Below are positions 9,016-18,840 of a stretch of 64,000 nucleotides of DNA, piece by piece. Position 1 is the first letter of the stretch; every line of letters starts with the position of its first letter. The position numbers and the translations under genes were made by a program. Under the pieces are notes generated by a model that was not told where the DNA came from, did no database searches, and saw nothing but the letters and a program-made list of their open reading frames with translations. The stretch is from the NCBI GenBank assembly GCA_946188345.1, contig CAMHUI010000006.1:1-64000 (forward strand). Direction: 5' to 3'. Source of the stretch: an uncultured Prevotellaceae bacterium (GTDB lineage: Bacteria > Bacteroidota > Bacteroidia > Bacteroidales > Bacteroidaceae).

Positions 9016-12000
9016 TTAGAATTTAAGATTTACGCCAGTGAAAATAGTACGCTGCAGAGGCGAGCTCGTGAAGGTGACTTCCGGGTCGATAAGGTCGCAG
9101 GCCGAGAACGTCACAAGGTTCTGGGCGTTGACGAATACTTTCACGCGTACACCACCTAAGTAGTTCTTACAGAGAGTCTCTGGCAGGTTGTATGCCAGGC
9201 TGATGTTCTTCAGTCGCATAAAGTTGCCGGACTTCATCCAGAGCGATGAGTTCCAGCCGTTACCGACGTTGTAGTTGTTACCTCCGGCGGTCAGACGGGG
9301 ATAGGTAGCTGTGGAGGCGGTCTCCGGGGTCCAACGGTTCAGCAGGTTGGTATAAGCCTGTCCGTAGACCTGGGATGCACTCTGGAAACCTTCTATCAAG
9401 GTCCGGTTGCTGATGTAGAGGTCGCGGTTATAGACGCCCTGCCAGAGCATGGAGAACTCCAGCCCCTTCCATTCGAAGCCGAGGTCGAGTCCGAAGTATC
9501 CGAGCGGTTTGTCGCCACCGATGACGGTGCGGTCCCATTCGTCAATGACGCCGTCGTTGTTCTGGTCGACATACTTCACGTCACCCGGCCGGATGTTGGT
9601 GAATCCAGCCATGACGGGATAGCCGTTGGCAATGTCTTCAGCGGTCAGGAAGCCGTTGGCCTGCAGACCATAGACGACGCCGAGGGGACGGCCTGTCTGA
9701 CGCAGACGCTCATAGGGAACAGCCTGCTCGTCCATGAAGAGGAGCTTCGTGTGTTCTACCGTCCAGTTGCCTGTCACATAGTAGTTGAAGGCGTTCACGT
9801 GGTCTTGCCAGGTGAGCGAGAGCTCCGTACCCCAGCGACGGTTCTTACCGATATTTTCGGTAGGATAGCTTATACCGAGGAGCTCGATGCTCTTTCCGCG
9901 CGATTGCAGGAGGTCATAGTATTTGTCGTTGTAGAAGTCGAAGGTAGCCAGCAGACGGTTGTTCAGCAGGGCTGCATCGAATCCTACATTCATCTTGTTG
10001 GCCTTCTCCCAGGTGATATAGGGGTTAGCGAGCGGGGTTCTCTCGCCTGAATAGCGGAAGGCCTGGCTCATGGACTCACCATAGGGATAGTATGCGCCGC
10101 CGTTGTCCTCATAGGTCTGGCGCCAGATGTAGTAGCCCGAGTTGTTCACACCGTTACCGGTATGGCCATAGACGGCGCGGAGCTTGAACTGGTTGAGCCA
10201 CTCGGCGTTCTCCATGAACTGCTCGCGGGCCATGTCCCATCCGAGTCCGGCCGCCCAGAAGGTGCCCCAGCGGTTGCCGGGAGCATAGCGGTTGTAGTAG
10301 CTCTCGGTGACGGCCAGCTGGGCGAAGTAGCGCTTGTCGTAGTCATACTTCACGCTCTCCATGATGTTTGAGGGGAGCTTGGGCAGGTCGTAGTCGTCGA
10401 GTTCATGACGGGTGTCGCCCATCAGGGTTGCCTTCACCGTGTGCAGACCGAACGTGCGGTTGTAGTCGGCTGCCAGCTGTCCGTAGAGGTACTGGTAGGC
10501 TGCTACCGGCGTAAAGCTGTTCGACTGGGGCTCATTCGTGCCATACATGGTGTAGAGGGGCTTGTCGGTCGACGTATCGTAACGGTACTGGTAGACCACG
10601 CTGCGCTTCGTACGGGTGATGACCGTGCGGTTGAGCGACGAAATAGTTCCGATGGCACGCACCGAGAGACCTTTCACCAGCTTGTTGAAGTCGTAGTTGA
10701 GTTTCAGCGATGCCTGCACGTCGCGGGAGTTGTCGGCGATATATCCGGCATACATGGTCTGCGCCATCAGGTTGTTCTGGAACGAGAGGTTGCCGCCCCA
10801 TGTACCGTCGGGGTTGTTGATGGGATAGGCATTGTTGGGCGTGTTGTAGATGTTGAGCAGCAGGTCGCTGTATCCGTTGCCGGAGCCGCCAGGCTGGTTG
10901 CCTTCCTCAATACGTCCGAAGGCTGTCAGGGTGGCGGTGAAGTCGTCGGTGACGTTGATATTCACCTTCGATGACAGCATGTAGCGGTTAAGGTTGAGGT
11001 TGGTGTTGTAGCCTTCGTTCTTGTCGGTGCGGAAGAGTCCCTGCTCGTTCAGATAGCCGAGGCTGACGAAGTACTGTGCCACCTTTCCGCCTCCCGACAC
11101 ACTCAGGTTGTAGGACTGCGAGACGGCAGAGTTTTTCAGCAGCTGGTCTTCCCAGTCTACGAATGGATGCTCATAGATATCGTTGCCAGCCTGCCATGCT
11201 GCAAAGTCGGCATTGCTGTAGAGGGGCGACTTGCCGTCGTTCTGCAGGGCTTCGTTGAGCAGGTAGGCATACTGCTTGGCATTGAGGGGATTGAGCTTCG
11301 TTACTGAGCTGTGGACACCGAACTTGCCTGTGAGCGATACGCTCATGGCACCCTTCGACGGGTTCTTGGTGTTGATGATGAGTGCTCCGCGCGAAGACTG
11401 CATGCCAAGGAACATCGACGAGAGGGCGTCTTTCTCGAGTGTGACGCTCTCGATGGCCTCTGGGTCGAGTGAGAAGATGTCGCGCTGAACACCGTCGACG
11501 ATGACGACGGGAGCTTGTCCGCGCAGACCGATGCTGAACTGCGAGTTGTCGCCGTAGTTATTGCTTCCGAAGTTCGACGGCACATCACCGAGCAATGAGC
11601 CCGAGAGGTTGTTGGTCTGACTCTTCAGCGAGAAGCCGCGATACTGCGACACGTTGAGTCCGGCCACGCGGCCTTGGATGGCAGTGAGCACGTTGGGAGC
11701 GAGGTACTTGTTGAGGTCGGAGTTCTTGACGGTTGCAGCCGAGCCGATGAAGTCGTCGCCGGTGACGGTCTGTCCGTAGGCACCAAGGAAATCCTCATTG
11801 GGCACCACCTTCTTGGGAGTCAGGTGAACGGTGAATACTTTGTTGACCTTCAGGTCGCGCAACTCGGCAACGGCCACCTCGTGGTAGAGGTAGTCGGGAT
11901 GCGTGAAGGTTATCACGTCGCCTTTCTTATAGTTGAAGTCGAACATTCCTTCGGCATCTGTCAGGACGCTGTTTGTCGAACCCTTCACTCCCACGACGAC

Positions 12001-12180
12001 GTTGGCGATGGGGTTGTTAAACTCATCGCTCACCACTCCTGCCGTGGGATGGGCCTGTGCACGGACGCCCGTTGGCAGCCATGCAAGCAGCAGGGCCCAC
12101 ACCATGGCTATCAGGGTGCGGCCTGCGCTGTGTTTATTGATCATACTTTGCATAGTATCTTCTGTTTCTTTAGGGTTCAT
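9016..12180 (-). CDS. SusC/RagA-type TonB-dependent transporter, divergent N-terminus
   Basis: 1054 residues from the ATG at 12180, which sits two bases after the stop of the upstream gene; a start at 12192 would overlap that gene. A signal peptide ending GVRAQ is followed by a carboxypeptidase-regulatory-like domain, plug (IGLRGQAPVVIVDGV, ESVTLEKDALSSMFLG, SSRGALIINTK) and barrel ending in Phe (FTGVNLKF). The usual DEVVVVGYGT TonB-box segment is replaced by a different sequence around VVPNEDFLGAYGQ, and the plug has the GMQSSRG variant rather than YGIKGANG. The two SusC proteins of this operon are therefore distant relatives, not a recent duplication. Its SusD partner is probably the next gene (7235-9007). 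Confidence 0.92.
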   Translation of the reverse strand: MNPKETEDTMQSMINKHSAGRTLIAMVWALLLAWLPTGVRAQAHPTAGVVSDEFNNPIANVVVGVKGSTNSVLTDAEGMFDFNYKKGDVITFTHPDYLYHEVAVAELRDLKVNKVFTVHLTPKKVVPNEDFLGAYGQTVTGDDFIGSAATVKNSDLNKYLAPNVLTAIQGRVAGLNVSQYRGFSLKSQTNNLSGSLLGDVPSNFGSNNYGDNSQFSIGLRGQAPVVIVDGVQRDIFSLDPEAIESVTLEKDALSSMFLGMQSSRGALIINTKNPSKGAMSVSLTGKFGVHSSVTKLNPLNAKQYAYLLNEALQNDGKSPLYSNADFAAWQAGNDIYEHPFVDWEDQLLKNSAVSQSYNLSVSGGGKVAQYFVSLGYLNEQGLFRTDKNEGYNTNLNLNRYMLSSKVNINVTDDFTATLTAFGRIEEGNQPGGSGNGYSDLLLNIYNTPNNAYPINNPDGTWGGNLSFQNNLMAQTMYAGYIADNSRDVQASLKLNYDFNKLVKGLSVRAIGTISSLNRTVITRTKRSVVYQYRYDTSTDKPLYTMYGTNEPQSNSFTPVAAYQYLYGQLAADYNRTFGLHTVKATLMGDTRHELDDYDLPKLPSNIMESVKYDYDKRYFAQLAVTESYYNRYAPGNRWGTFWAAGLGWDMAREQFMENAEWLNQFKLRAVYGHTGNGVNNSGYYIWRQTYEDNGGAYYPYGESMSQAFRYSGERTPLANPYITWEKANKMNVGFDAALLNNRLLATFDFYNDKYYDLLQSRGKSIELLGISYPTENIGKNRRWGTELSLTWQDHVNAFNYYVTGNWTVEHTKLLFMDEQAVPYERLRQTGRPLGVVYGLQANGFLTAEDIANGYPVMAGFTNIRPGDVKYVDQNNDGVIDEWDRTVIGGDKPLGYFGLDLGFEWKGLEFSMLWQGVYNRDLYISNRTLIEGFQSASQVYGQAYTNLLNRWTPETASTATYPRLTAGGNNYNVGNGWNSSLWMKSGNFMRLKNISLAYNLPETLCKNYLGGVRVKVFVNAQNLVTFSACDLIDPEVTFTSSPLQRTIFTGVNLKF

Positions 12181-12182
12181 AA

Positions 12183-13247
12183 TTATCTGCATGTGAAGGT
12201 ATACCTGAAGGGTACTCTCTGTGCAGGACGTTCGGTGCCGTACTGATCGAAGTCGTCGTCCGACTTACCGATGACCACTGAGCCGTCGGCGTTGCAGAAG
12301 GTGTAATCGATGTATTCGAGTTCCTCGTCAACGGGCACGTTGAAGAAGTCCACGGGCCATACCATCAGGTTATAGTCCTTGCCTCCGGTCTCACTGGGAT
12401 GCATGCGAGTTTTCTCGCTCTTCTCGGTGACGGCATAGGCCTTGCCTGATGTAGAGTAGGCCGTTCCCTGCAGATAGACCTCACCTCCGGCCAGTTCGTT
12501 GTTGGCAGCATCGCTGTTGAACGTGAAGGTGACGAAGTCGTTCTGGAGCGACGACATGGGCGAAATCTTGTTGTAGTGGTTGTTGCAGAAGTCCACCACG
12601 GGGTTGTCTCCACCTACTACCTCGAAGCAGTAGTCGGTGAAGAGGCTCTTCTGGTCGTCGTTGTCGGCCATTCCGCCACAGCCGTGGTCGGTATGGTTGA
12701 AGAAGAAGCCGAGGCGGCATCTGAGGTTTTCCGTACCAGGTGTGGTTACGACGTATACGGTGATATCACCGTCGAGACTCTGTACGACATCCCATGAGTC
12801 GTCCGACTGGAAGGCTACCCACTCCATATCGTCGAGTACGTTGGGGCCGATGCCATATACATACTTCAGACGGTCGCTCCAGGTCATGCCTTCGCCATTT
12901 TTCGGCAGGCTTCCTTCTGGAATGACTGACATCTTGTAGCGGTGGTTGTAGTCTTCTGTGTAGCGCGTCAGGGTATAGGTCACGTCAGCGTTATGGGCGA
13001 GGTCCCAACTTCTCGGAACGAGCATAGCCATGACGAGTCCGTCGGCTGTGACGTTGGAACGCGGTGACAAGTGGCCCTTGATGACAAAGGTCAGCTTCTT
13101 GCCCACTTCGCCATATTCAACCTCCTCTCCTGCCTCGTTGTAGATAGTCACGTTGTCGAGGAACAGACAGCTGACTACCGACATGGCCACGATGGCGGCC
13201 AGAAGCAGGCTCTTGATTACATGCTTGACTGTTATTTTCTTGTTCAT
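12183..13247 (-). CDS. SusE/F-position lipoprotein, DUF4961-like
   Basis: 354 residues. A hydrophobic leader ends in the lipobox VVSC (Cys about 27), so this should be an outer-membrane lipoprotein. The rest is beta-rich with no catalytic motif that I recognise. Its size, its position between a SusD and a SusC gene, and the segment after the Cys (FLDNVTIYNEAGEEVEYGE) remind me of the DUF4961 family found in Bacteroidetes glycan loci, but I could not confirm this. Such proteins are usually thought of as surface glycan-binding or complex-stabilising partners. It starts 12 bases after the gene at 13260-13715 and ends 2 bases before the SusC start, so it belongs firmly to the operon. Confidence 0.6.
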   Translation of the reverse strand: MNKKITVKHVIKSLLLAAIVAMSVVSCLFLDNVTIYNEAGEEVEYGEVGKKLTFVIKGHLSPRSNVTADGLVMAMLVPRSWDLAHNADVTYTLTRYTEDYNHRYKMSVIPEGSLPKNGEGMTWSDRLKYVYGIGPNVLDDMEWVAFQSDDSWDVVQSLDGDITVYVVTTPGTENLRCRLGFFFNHTDHGCGGMADNDDQKSLFTDYCFEVVGGDNPVVDFCNNHYNKISPMSSLQNDFVTFTFNSDAANNELAGGEVYLQGTAYSTSGKAYAVTEKSEKTRMHPSETGGKDYNLMVWPVDFFNVPVDEELEYIDYTFCNADGSVVIGKSDDDFDQYGTERPAQRVPFRYTFTCR

Positions 13248-13259
13248 GATCGTAAGGGG

Positions 13260-13715
13260 TTATTCGTTAGACACTTTCACCATCTTGTAGACGTAGGTGT
13301 TGCTGTAGCAGCCTGGGCTGTGTGTGATGAGCAGCTGGCGTACGCCGTCGATGATGGGATAATTCAGCTGCACGGACATAGGCTCGGCGCTGTCGTTCTC
13401 TTTGAAGACAATCTCCAGGGGCATGGTTGGATCGTCGGTCTGCCAGGTGCCGTCGGTGCGCACCACGAAGGGCAGGTAGTTCTCTATATGGTAGGTGCCG
13501 TCGGCCTTCAACTGAAGCTGGAACTTGGTGAAGTCCATGTCGTTGGTGATGTCGACACCATTGCGCGAGGCTGTCTTGATGACCCATGTGCCGCTGACGT
13601 CCTTGCGTGCCTCCAGTTGGTCGTAGGATTTGCTGTCGTCGCTGAACGTGCTGCACGAGGTGGCCAGTGCCATGAGCATCGCTGCAATGAGGGAATGTCT
13701 GATAATCTTTTTCAT
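13260..13715 (-). CDS. Small lipocalin-like lipoprotein, DUF5004-like
   Basis: 151 residues, with a lipoprotein leader (lipobox ATSC, Cys about 21). The mature part reads like a small lipocalin-type barrel: GTWVIKTASRNGVDIT near the N-terminus, then LKADGTYHIENYLPF and DGTWQTDDPTMPLEI. This pattern recalls DUF5004 proteins of Bacteroidetes glycan loci; the match is from memory. Second gene of the operon, 53 bases after the SusD gene at 13769-15595 and 12 bases before the larger lipoprotein. Probably surface-exposed and part of the import complex; ligand unknown. Confidence 0.6.
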   Translation of the reverse strand: MKKIIRHSLIAAMLMALATSCSTFSDDSKSYDQLEARKDVSGTWVIKTASRNGVDITNDMDFTKFQLQLKADGTYHIENYLPFVVRTDGTWQTDDPTMPLEIVFKENDSAEPMSVQLNYPIIDGVRQLLITHSPGCYSNTYVYKMVKVSNE

Positions 13716-13768
13716 ATTCTTGAATGTGATTGTTCGCTATATATATAATAATGTGTCAGCCGTTCGGT

Positions 13769-15595
13769 TTAGTAGTAGGGATTCTGAACCAGGCCTGACT
13801 GCTTCACGGTCTCGTCGTAAGGTATCGGGAAGAAGTACATGGCAGGGCGGAACACGTGCTTGCGCACTTCGAAGTGGCGATAGGTGAAGGCGCCGTCCTT
13901 GCGGGTGATTTCGAATCCCATCATGGGGGCGTTGTCGGTCTGTTCGGCAATCTTCCAGCGGCGCACGTCGAAGAAGCGGAAGCCCTCGTAGGCCAGCTCG
14001 ATGTAGCGCTCCAGACGGATGGCCTCGCGCATCTCTTCCTGCGTCATGTTGGCTTTCAGTCCGTACATGCCGTCGTCACCGGCCTCGATGCCGGCGCGGC
14101 GACGGATGAGCTTCAGGGCCACATAGGGGCTCATCTCCTCCGTGCCCAGTGTCTCGGTATAGTCTGGTCCGTAGTATTCGTTGACGGCCTCGGCGTAGTT
14201 CAGCAGGATTTCGGCAAAGCGCATCAGCGGACGGAACTCGTAGGGTGCTGCCCAGTAGTTGCCGGCGCAGTCACGCTTCACATACTTGCGGATGAAGTAT
14301 CCGGTTGGCGTGCCGCTGTGGACGGCATCTGCCGTGGCATCGTCGCCCATGAAGGTGTAGACGGGGGCATACATGTCGTTACCGTTACGCTGCTTGCAGC
14401 CGTTGTAGCTGATGCTGTTCTTGAAGCGCGGGTCGCGGTTCAGGGCGGGCTGCAGCGGGTCGTAGGTGTATTTGCCTTCACCGATGGGCTTACCGTCTAT
14501 CATCGGGTAGGAGTCGACGAGGTTGGAATAGGGATAGCCGGCGTTGCCGTTACCGCCGCAGGTCTTCGGGCAGAGGCTCTGCAGACGACCATAACCCGTG
14601 GCACCCTTCTTCTCAAAGAGGATTTCCTGATAGGCTCCTTCGGGATAGTGGAATGTGCCGTAGTCGGTATCGGTGAAGTAGTCGAAGTCGAACCATATGC
14701 CGTAGTAGCCCCATCCAGGTTCTTCCTGGTTGAGGTCATGGCCGTCGTAGTGGTATTCGAAGAGGCGGTAGTCACCGGGGCTGGTGATGACCTGACGCGA
14801 GGCATCAATCGACTTCTTCCAGCGCTCCTTGTCGTAAGTGGGGAAGTTCAGCAGGTCTTGCGTCTCGGGTGTACCGAAGCGCTCGTCGTTATTGAACAGC
14901 GGGCTGGCAGCATAGAGCCAGAGGCGCGAAAGGATGCCGTAGCACAGACCCTCGCTGGCACGGCCGTTGAGGCGGCCCGACGTGCGGGGGCGCAGCACAT
15001 GCTCGGCCAGGACGCTGTTGATCTCGCTGTCGATGTAGTTGATGCAGTCGGCATAGCTGTCGCGCGTCGACTTCATGTCATCACCTACATTATAGATGGC
15101 ATCGCCAATCAGGGGCACACCACCATAGTGGCGCACCAGCAGGAAGTAGTACCAGGCACGCAGCACGCGGCACTCAGCCTTATACTGACGCTTGGTGCTC
15201 TCAACCATCGGCGTGCGGTCGATGCACTGAAGGAACTTGTTGCAAGAGCGGATGCGCTTGTAGCAGGTGTTCCAGGCATCGTTTGTCACCGTGACGGGCG
15301 TGATGGTTCCCGTAGCAAACGAGGCGCCGGTCGTGATGTACGACACCTGCTTGTACTCGGCTTCATCGCATGCCACTTGCAAACCACCGACATTGCTGAA
15401 ACGGTCAAGGTCGGTGTCAAAACCTATGTCGCTATAGATATCCGTCAGGAATCCGGTAGCATAGGTACTGTCGGCAAAAATCACGTCCTCGTTCAGGTCG
15501 GTGATAACTGTCTGGTCGAGGTAGCTCTCATTGCACGACATCAACCCTCCTGCGATACACAGGAATAGGCAAACATAAAACTTGTTTTTTCTCAT
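13769..15595 (-). CDS. SusD/RagB-family glycan-binding lipoprotein, first gene of operon
   Basis: 608 residues with lipobox LMSC (Cys about 21). SusD features: the CRVLRAWYYFLLVRHYGGVP helix pair, GILSRLWLYAASPLFN, AEILLNYAEAVNEYYGP, EAIRLERYIELAYEGFRF and a C-terminal AMYFFPIPYDETVKQSG. It leads the minus-strand operon, which is unusual because a SusD normally follows its SusC. Here the next SusC is two genes downstream. It may partner that SusC in reversed order or act as an extra lid. No TAnnTTTG box was found between it and 15900, so its promoter remains unassigned. Confidence 0.92.
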   Translation of the reverse strand: MRKNKFYVCLFLCIAGGLMSCNESYLDQTVITDLNEDVIFADSTYATGFLTDIYSDIGFDTDLDRFSNVGGLQVACDEAEYKQVSYITTGASFATGTITPVTVTNDAWNTCYKRIRSCNKFLQCIDRTPMVESTKRQYKAECRVLRAWYYFLLVRHYGGVPLIGDAIYNVGDDMKSTRDSYADCINYIDSEINSVLAEHVLRPRTSGRLNGRASEGLCYGILSRLWLYAASPLFNNDERFGTPETQDLLNFPTYDKERWKKSIDASRQVITSPGDYRLFEYHYDGHDLNQEEPGWGYYGIWFDFDYFTDTDYGTFHYPEGAYQEILFEKKGATGYGRLQSLCPKTCGGNGNAGYPYSNLVDSYPMIDGKPIGEGKYTYDPLQPALNRDPRFKNSISYNGCKQRNGNDMYAPVYTFMGDDATADAVHSGTPTGYFIRKYVKRDCAGNYWAAPYEFRPLMRFAEILLNYAEAVNEYYGPDYTETLGTEEMSPYVALKLIRRRAGIEAGDDGMYGLKANMTQEEMREAIRLERYIELAYEGFRFFDVRRWKIAEQTDNAPMMGFEITRKDGAFTYRHFEVRKHVFRPAMYFFPIPYDETVKQSGLVQNPYY

Positions 15596-16535
15596 GCTTG
15601 TTTTTATTTATAATTATATCGATAATTTATTTTTATTAAAAGACGACTCACACGCGCGCACACACTAAAATAAAACAAGATATTTATGTTAAAACGTGTT
15701 AATAAAAGACATAAAAACACGAACGCTGTTTGCCCGACCATCGGAAGAGAGAATACATATTGCTGTCCGGCCAATGATATGCCGCCAAGAATATATTATG
15801 AATTTTCTTTACAAAATCCTCCGAAATCCGCGCTGAGAAGGCCCACTTTTTGAAATTATTTTCCCTCGGTCGAAAATAACGCAGTTTTGAGCCCGTTTCT
15901 GCAAACTGTTGACTATGAAACAGATAGCATTTTCAGCCTTGATAACCACCGACAAACCGACCAACTTGTCCGACCTTTCGGACAGCGAAAAGTAGGCTTT
16001 CGTTCAGACTTTCGGTACAAAAGTCATAACGATAAGTAAGAAATCGTGATGCGATTTCTAAGATATCATGAAACGATTTGGTACAAAAGTCCTGACGATT
16101 AGTACCTAAAGTCTTTCGAACACCTTAGGAAGCGTCAAAAAGTTAGCCCCGGAAGCCCCGTTTTTTCGCTGGAACACCCGAAAAACATGACAAAAATTTT
16201 CGGTAAAAAATCCTGACAAACAGAACCTGCTATAAAACTTTCAAGGGGCGCCCACCACACTGCTCGTTTTTGTTTCCATTTTTCGCTTTCGTTTCGACCC
16301 GAGGGATTTTTCCGGTTTTCATCGAGCAAGACCTCTGTCAGATAATGTTTCGCGGCATAGTAGGGGCCAGAACAGGGTTGAGAGAAAGGTAGAGAAATCT
16401 TAAAAAACACGAAAAAGCCATTCGTCTTGTGGCGGCTGTTTAGTGTTTGGCTGCCAGTTTTTCGTCTTATTTATAGGCGCGCGATGTCTTCGCCGCCCGA
16501 CTCCACACTAAAGAGATAAATAATAACCAAGCGAT
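15596..16535. other. 940-base divergent intergenic region
   Basis: Lies between the SusD-led operon (minus) and the GH92/sulfatase operon (plus), so it must hold the start signals for both. I found no perfect TAnnTTTG box for either side; the nearest for the plus side is a loose TTTG at 16446-16449 followed by TATTTATA at 16468-16475. The clearest content is the 22-base-period array at 16016-16103. A 91-codon open frame on the minus strand at 16135-16410 lacks signals of a real gene. The TTGGTTCGAT boxes of the other operons were not found here. Confidence 0.6.
16016..16103. repeat. 22-base-period repeat array D (four units)
   Basis: Four consecutive 22-base units start at 16016, 16038, 16060 and 16082; the GAT in the right half of each falls at 16031, 16053, 16075 and 16097. 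Units 1 and 4 are alike (TACAAAAGTC...ACGATnAGT), and unit 2 contains a perfect hairpin (AGAAATCG ... CGATTTCT, 16039-16059). Same period and placement as the arrays at 43647, 54168 and 63881, with a different core. Confidence 0.7.
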
Positions 16536-18827
16536 ATGAAACAGAAGTATTTTTTGATTGCTATTGCAATGATGATGTCGGTCGGTCTGTGGGCCCAGAG
16601 CCGCGACCTGACCCAGTATGTGAACACCCTGCAGGGTACCCACTCCAACTTCGGACTGAGCCACGGCAACACCTTCCCAGCCACGGCCATGCCCTATGCC
16701 GTGCACGAATGGACACCCCAGACGGGTCCCAACGGCGAGGGCTTCAAATACCTCTACGAGGCCGACGCCATCCGGGGCTTCGGACAGAGCCACCAGTGTT
16801 CGCCCTGGGTGAGCGACTATGCCGTCTACACCTTCTTCCCTGAGGTGGGCAACCTCGTCGTCGACCCCGAGAAACGACCCGCGAAGTTCAGCCACGACAA
16901 CGAACTGGGACGCCCACACTACTACACCGTCACCTTCGACAACGGCATCAAGACGGAGTTCTCCACCACCACCCGCGGCGTCCACTTCCGATTCTCCTAC
17001 CCCAAACGGCAGGATGCCTGGCTCGTCATCGACGGCTATACCGGCGACAGCGAGGTGAAGATTGACCCCGAACGGCGCGAGGTGCGCGGGTGGGTCAACA
17101 ACCACCGCTTCGTCAACCACTCCGAGAACTTCCGCTGCTACTTCGTCATCCGCTTCGACAAGGCTTTCGAGGACTATGGCACCTGGGAGAACAAGAAGAA
17201 CGAGACCTTCGCCAAACAGACTGAGGGCCAGGGCCGCGGCTACGGCGCCTACCTGAAGTTCAAGCCCGGCACACGGGTGCAGGCCCGCGCCGCCTCGTCG
17301 TATATCAGCTACGAGCAGGCCGAGCTGAACCTCGAGCGAGAACTCGGCAGCGACAAGACCCTCGAGCAGACCAAGGCCCGCGGACAGCAGACCTGGAACG
17401 AACTGCTCGGCCGCGTCCTCGTCGAGGGCGGCACCGACGAGCAGCTGCGCACGTTCTATTCGTGCCTCTTCCGCGCCAACCTCTTCTCACGTAAGTTCTA
17501 CGAGCGACGCGCCGACGGCACACCCTACTACTACAGCCCCTACGACGGCAAGATCCACGACGGCTACATGTACACCGACAACGGCTTCTGGGACACCTTC
17601 CGCTCGCAGTTCCCCCTGACCAACATCCTGCACCCCACGCAGCAGGGCCGCTATATGGAGGCGATGATGCGCGTGCAACAGGAGGAACTCGGATGGTTCC
17701 CCTCCTGGTCGTGCCCGGGTGAGACCGGCGGCATGCTGGGCAACCACAGCATCTCGCTCTTCGCCGACGCCTACGCCAAGGGCATCCGCACCGTGCCGGC
17801 CGACAGCATCCTCAAGGGCTATGCCCACGAAGCCTTCAACAAAGGACCTTTCGGCGGAGCCAACGGCCGACAGGGCTGGCAGTACTACTTCACCCTGGGC
17901 TACGTGCCCTTCCCCGAGTCCCACGGCTGCGTGTCGCAGACGCTGGAGTATGCCTACGACGACTGGTGCGCCTATAACCTCGCCCGACAGAGCGGCAACA
18001 AGTTCTACGAGGACATCTTCCGCCGCCACCTCTATAACTACCGCAACCTGTGGGACCCGGCAACAGGCTTCTTCCGTGCACGTGGGACTGACGGCAAGTG
18101 GAACGACTCCTTCAAAGGAAACGCCTTCGACCCACTCGTGTGGGGAGGACCCTACACCGAGGGTAACGCCTGGCACTACATCTGGTCCGTCTTCCACGAC
18201 GTCGAGGGACTCATCCGCCTCTTCGGCTCCGACGAGGCCTTCGTAGCCAAGATGGACTCCGTCTTCTCGCAGCCCTCGACGGTAAAGCCCGGATGGTATG
18301 GCGGAAAGATACACGAGATGGTAGAGATGGAGATGGCCGACATGGGACAGTATGCCCACGGCAACCAGCCCATCCAGCACATGCCCTACCTCTACAGCTA
18401 TGCCGGACAGCCCTGGAAGACGCAGTACTGGGTGCGACAGATCATGGAACGCCTCTACAACGCCACCCCCGACGGCTTCCCGGGCGATGAGGACCAGGGC
18501 GGCATGTCGTCGTGGTATGTCCTGTCGGCACTCGGCATCTATGCCGTCACCCCCGGCACCAACGAGTATGTCATCGGCTCGCCCGTCTTCCGGAAGGCCA
18601 CCATCACCCTCGAGAACGGCAACCGCTTCGTCATCGAAGCCCGCGACAACAGCAAGGAGAACGTCTACATCCAGAGCGGAACTCTCAACGGCAAGCCCCT
18701 CCAGAAGAACTTCATCACCTACGACGACATCATGCGCGGCGGCACCCTCTCCTTCCAGATGGGCAGCCAGCCCAACACGCAGCGCAACACCACGAAGGCC
18801 GCCGCACCCTACTCCATGACAAAGTAA
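16536..18827 (+). CDS. GH92 exo-alpha-mannosidase
   Basis: 763 residues, normal for GH92, with signal peptide 1-20 (GLWAQ end); no lipobox, so periplasmic or exported. GH92 enzymes are calcium-dependent inverting alpha-mannosidases. The N-terminal beta-sandwich opens with YVNTLQGTHSNFGLSHGNT; the catalytic (alpha/alpha)6 part holds YTEGNAWHY (about residue 539), containing the Glu that serves as general acid in the family, and GDEDQGGMSSWYVLSALG (about 649), containing the acidic residues assigned to the general base. First gene of a plus-strand operon, 13 bases before the sulfatase. Among the three GH92 here it keeps the most canonical acid motif. Linkage preference (alpha-1,2, 1,3 or 1,6) cannot be assigned by eye. 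Confidence 0.93.
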   Translation: MKQKYFLIAIAMMMSVGLWAQSRDLTQYVNTLQGTHSNFGLSHGNTFPATAMPYAVHEWTPQTGPNGEGFKYLYEADAIRGFGQSHQCSPWVSDYAVYTFFPEVGNLVVDPEKRPAKFSHDNELGRPHYYTVTFDNGIKTEFSTTTRGVHFRFSYPKRQDAWLVIDGYTGDSEVKIDPERREVRGWVNNHRFVNHSENFRCYFVIRFDKAFEDYGTWENKKNETFAKQTEGQGRGYGAYLKFKPGTRVQARAASSYISYEQAELNLERELGSDKTLEQTKARGQQTWNELLGRVLVEGGTDEQLRTFYSCLFRANLFSRKFYERRADGTPYYYSPYDGKIHDGYMYTDNGFWDTFRSQFPLTNILHPTQQGRYMEAMMRVQQEELGWFPSWSCPGETGGMLGNHSISLFADAYAKGIRTVPADSILKGYAHEAFNKGPFGGANGRQGWQYYFTLGYVPFPESHGCVSQTLEYAYDDWCAYNLARQSGNKFYEDIFRRHLYNYRNLWDPATGFFRARGTDGKWNDSFKGNAFDPLVWGGPYTEGNAWHYIWSVFHDVEGLIRLFGSDEAFVAKMDSVFSQPSTVKPGWYGGKIHEMVEMEMADMGQYAHGNQPIQHMPYLYSYAGQPWKTQYWVRQIMERLYNATPDGFPGDEDQGGMSSWYVLSALGIYAVTPGTNEYVIGSPVFRKATITLENGNRFVIEARDNSKENVYIQSGTLNGKPLQKNFITYDDIMRGGTLSFQMGSQPNTQRNTTKAAAPYSMTK

Positions 18828-18840
18828 AAAGAACCAGACG

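Noticed and set aside
13856..15568. 570-codon open frame antisense to the SusD gene, and similar long antisense frames over GH92, GH2 and SGNH genes
   Set aside because: They run opposite to clear family members and have the Val/Gly/Ala-rich composition expected from reading biased codons backwards.
16135..16410. 91-codon open frame on the minus strand in the divergent intergenic region
   Set aside because: No promoter, no recognisable domain, low-complexity basic composition, and it lies in a region that must hold control signals for both sides.
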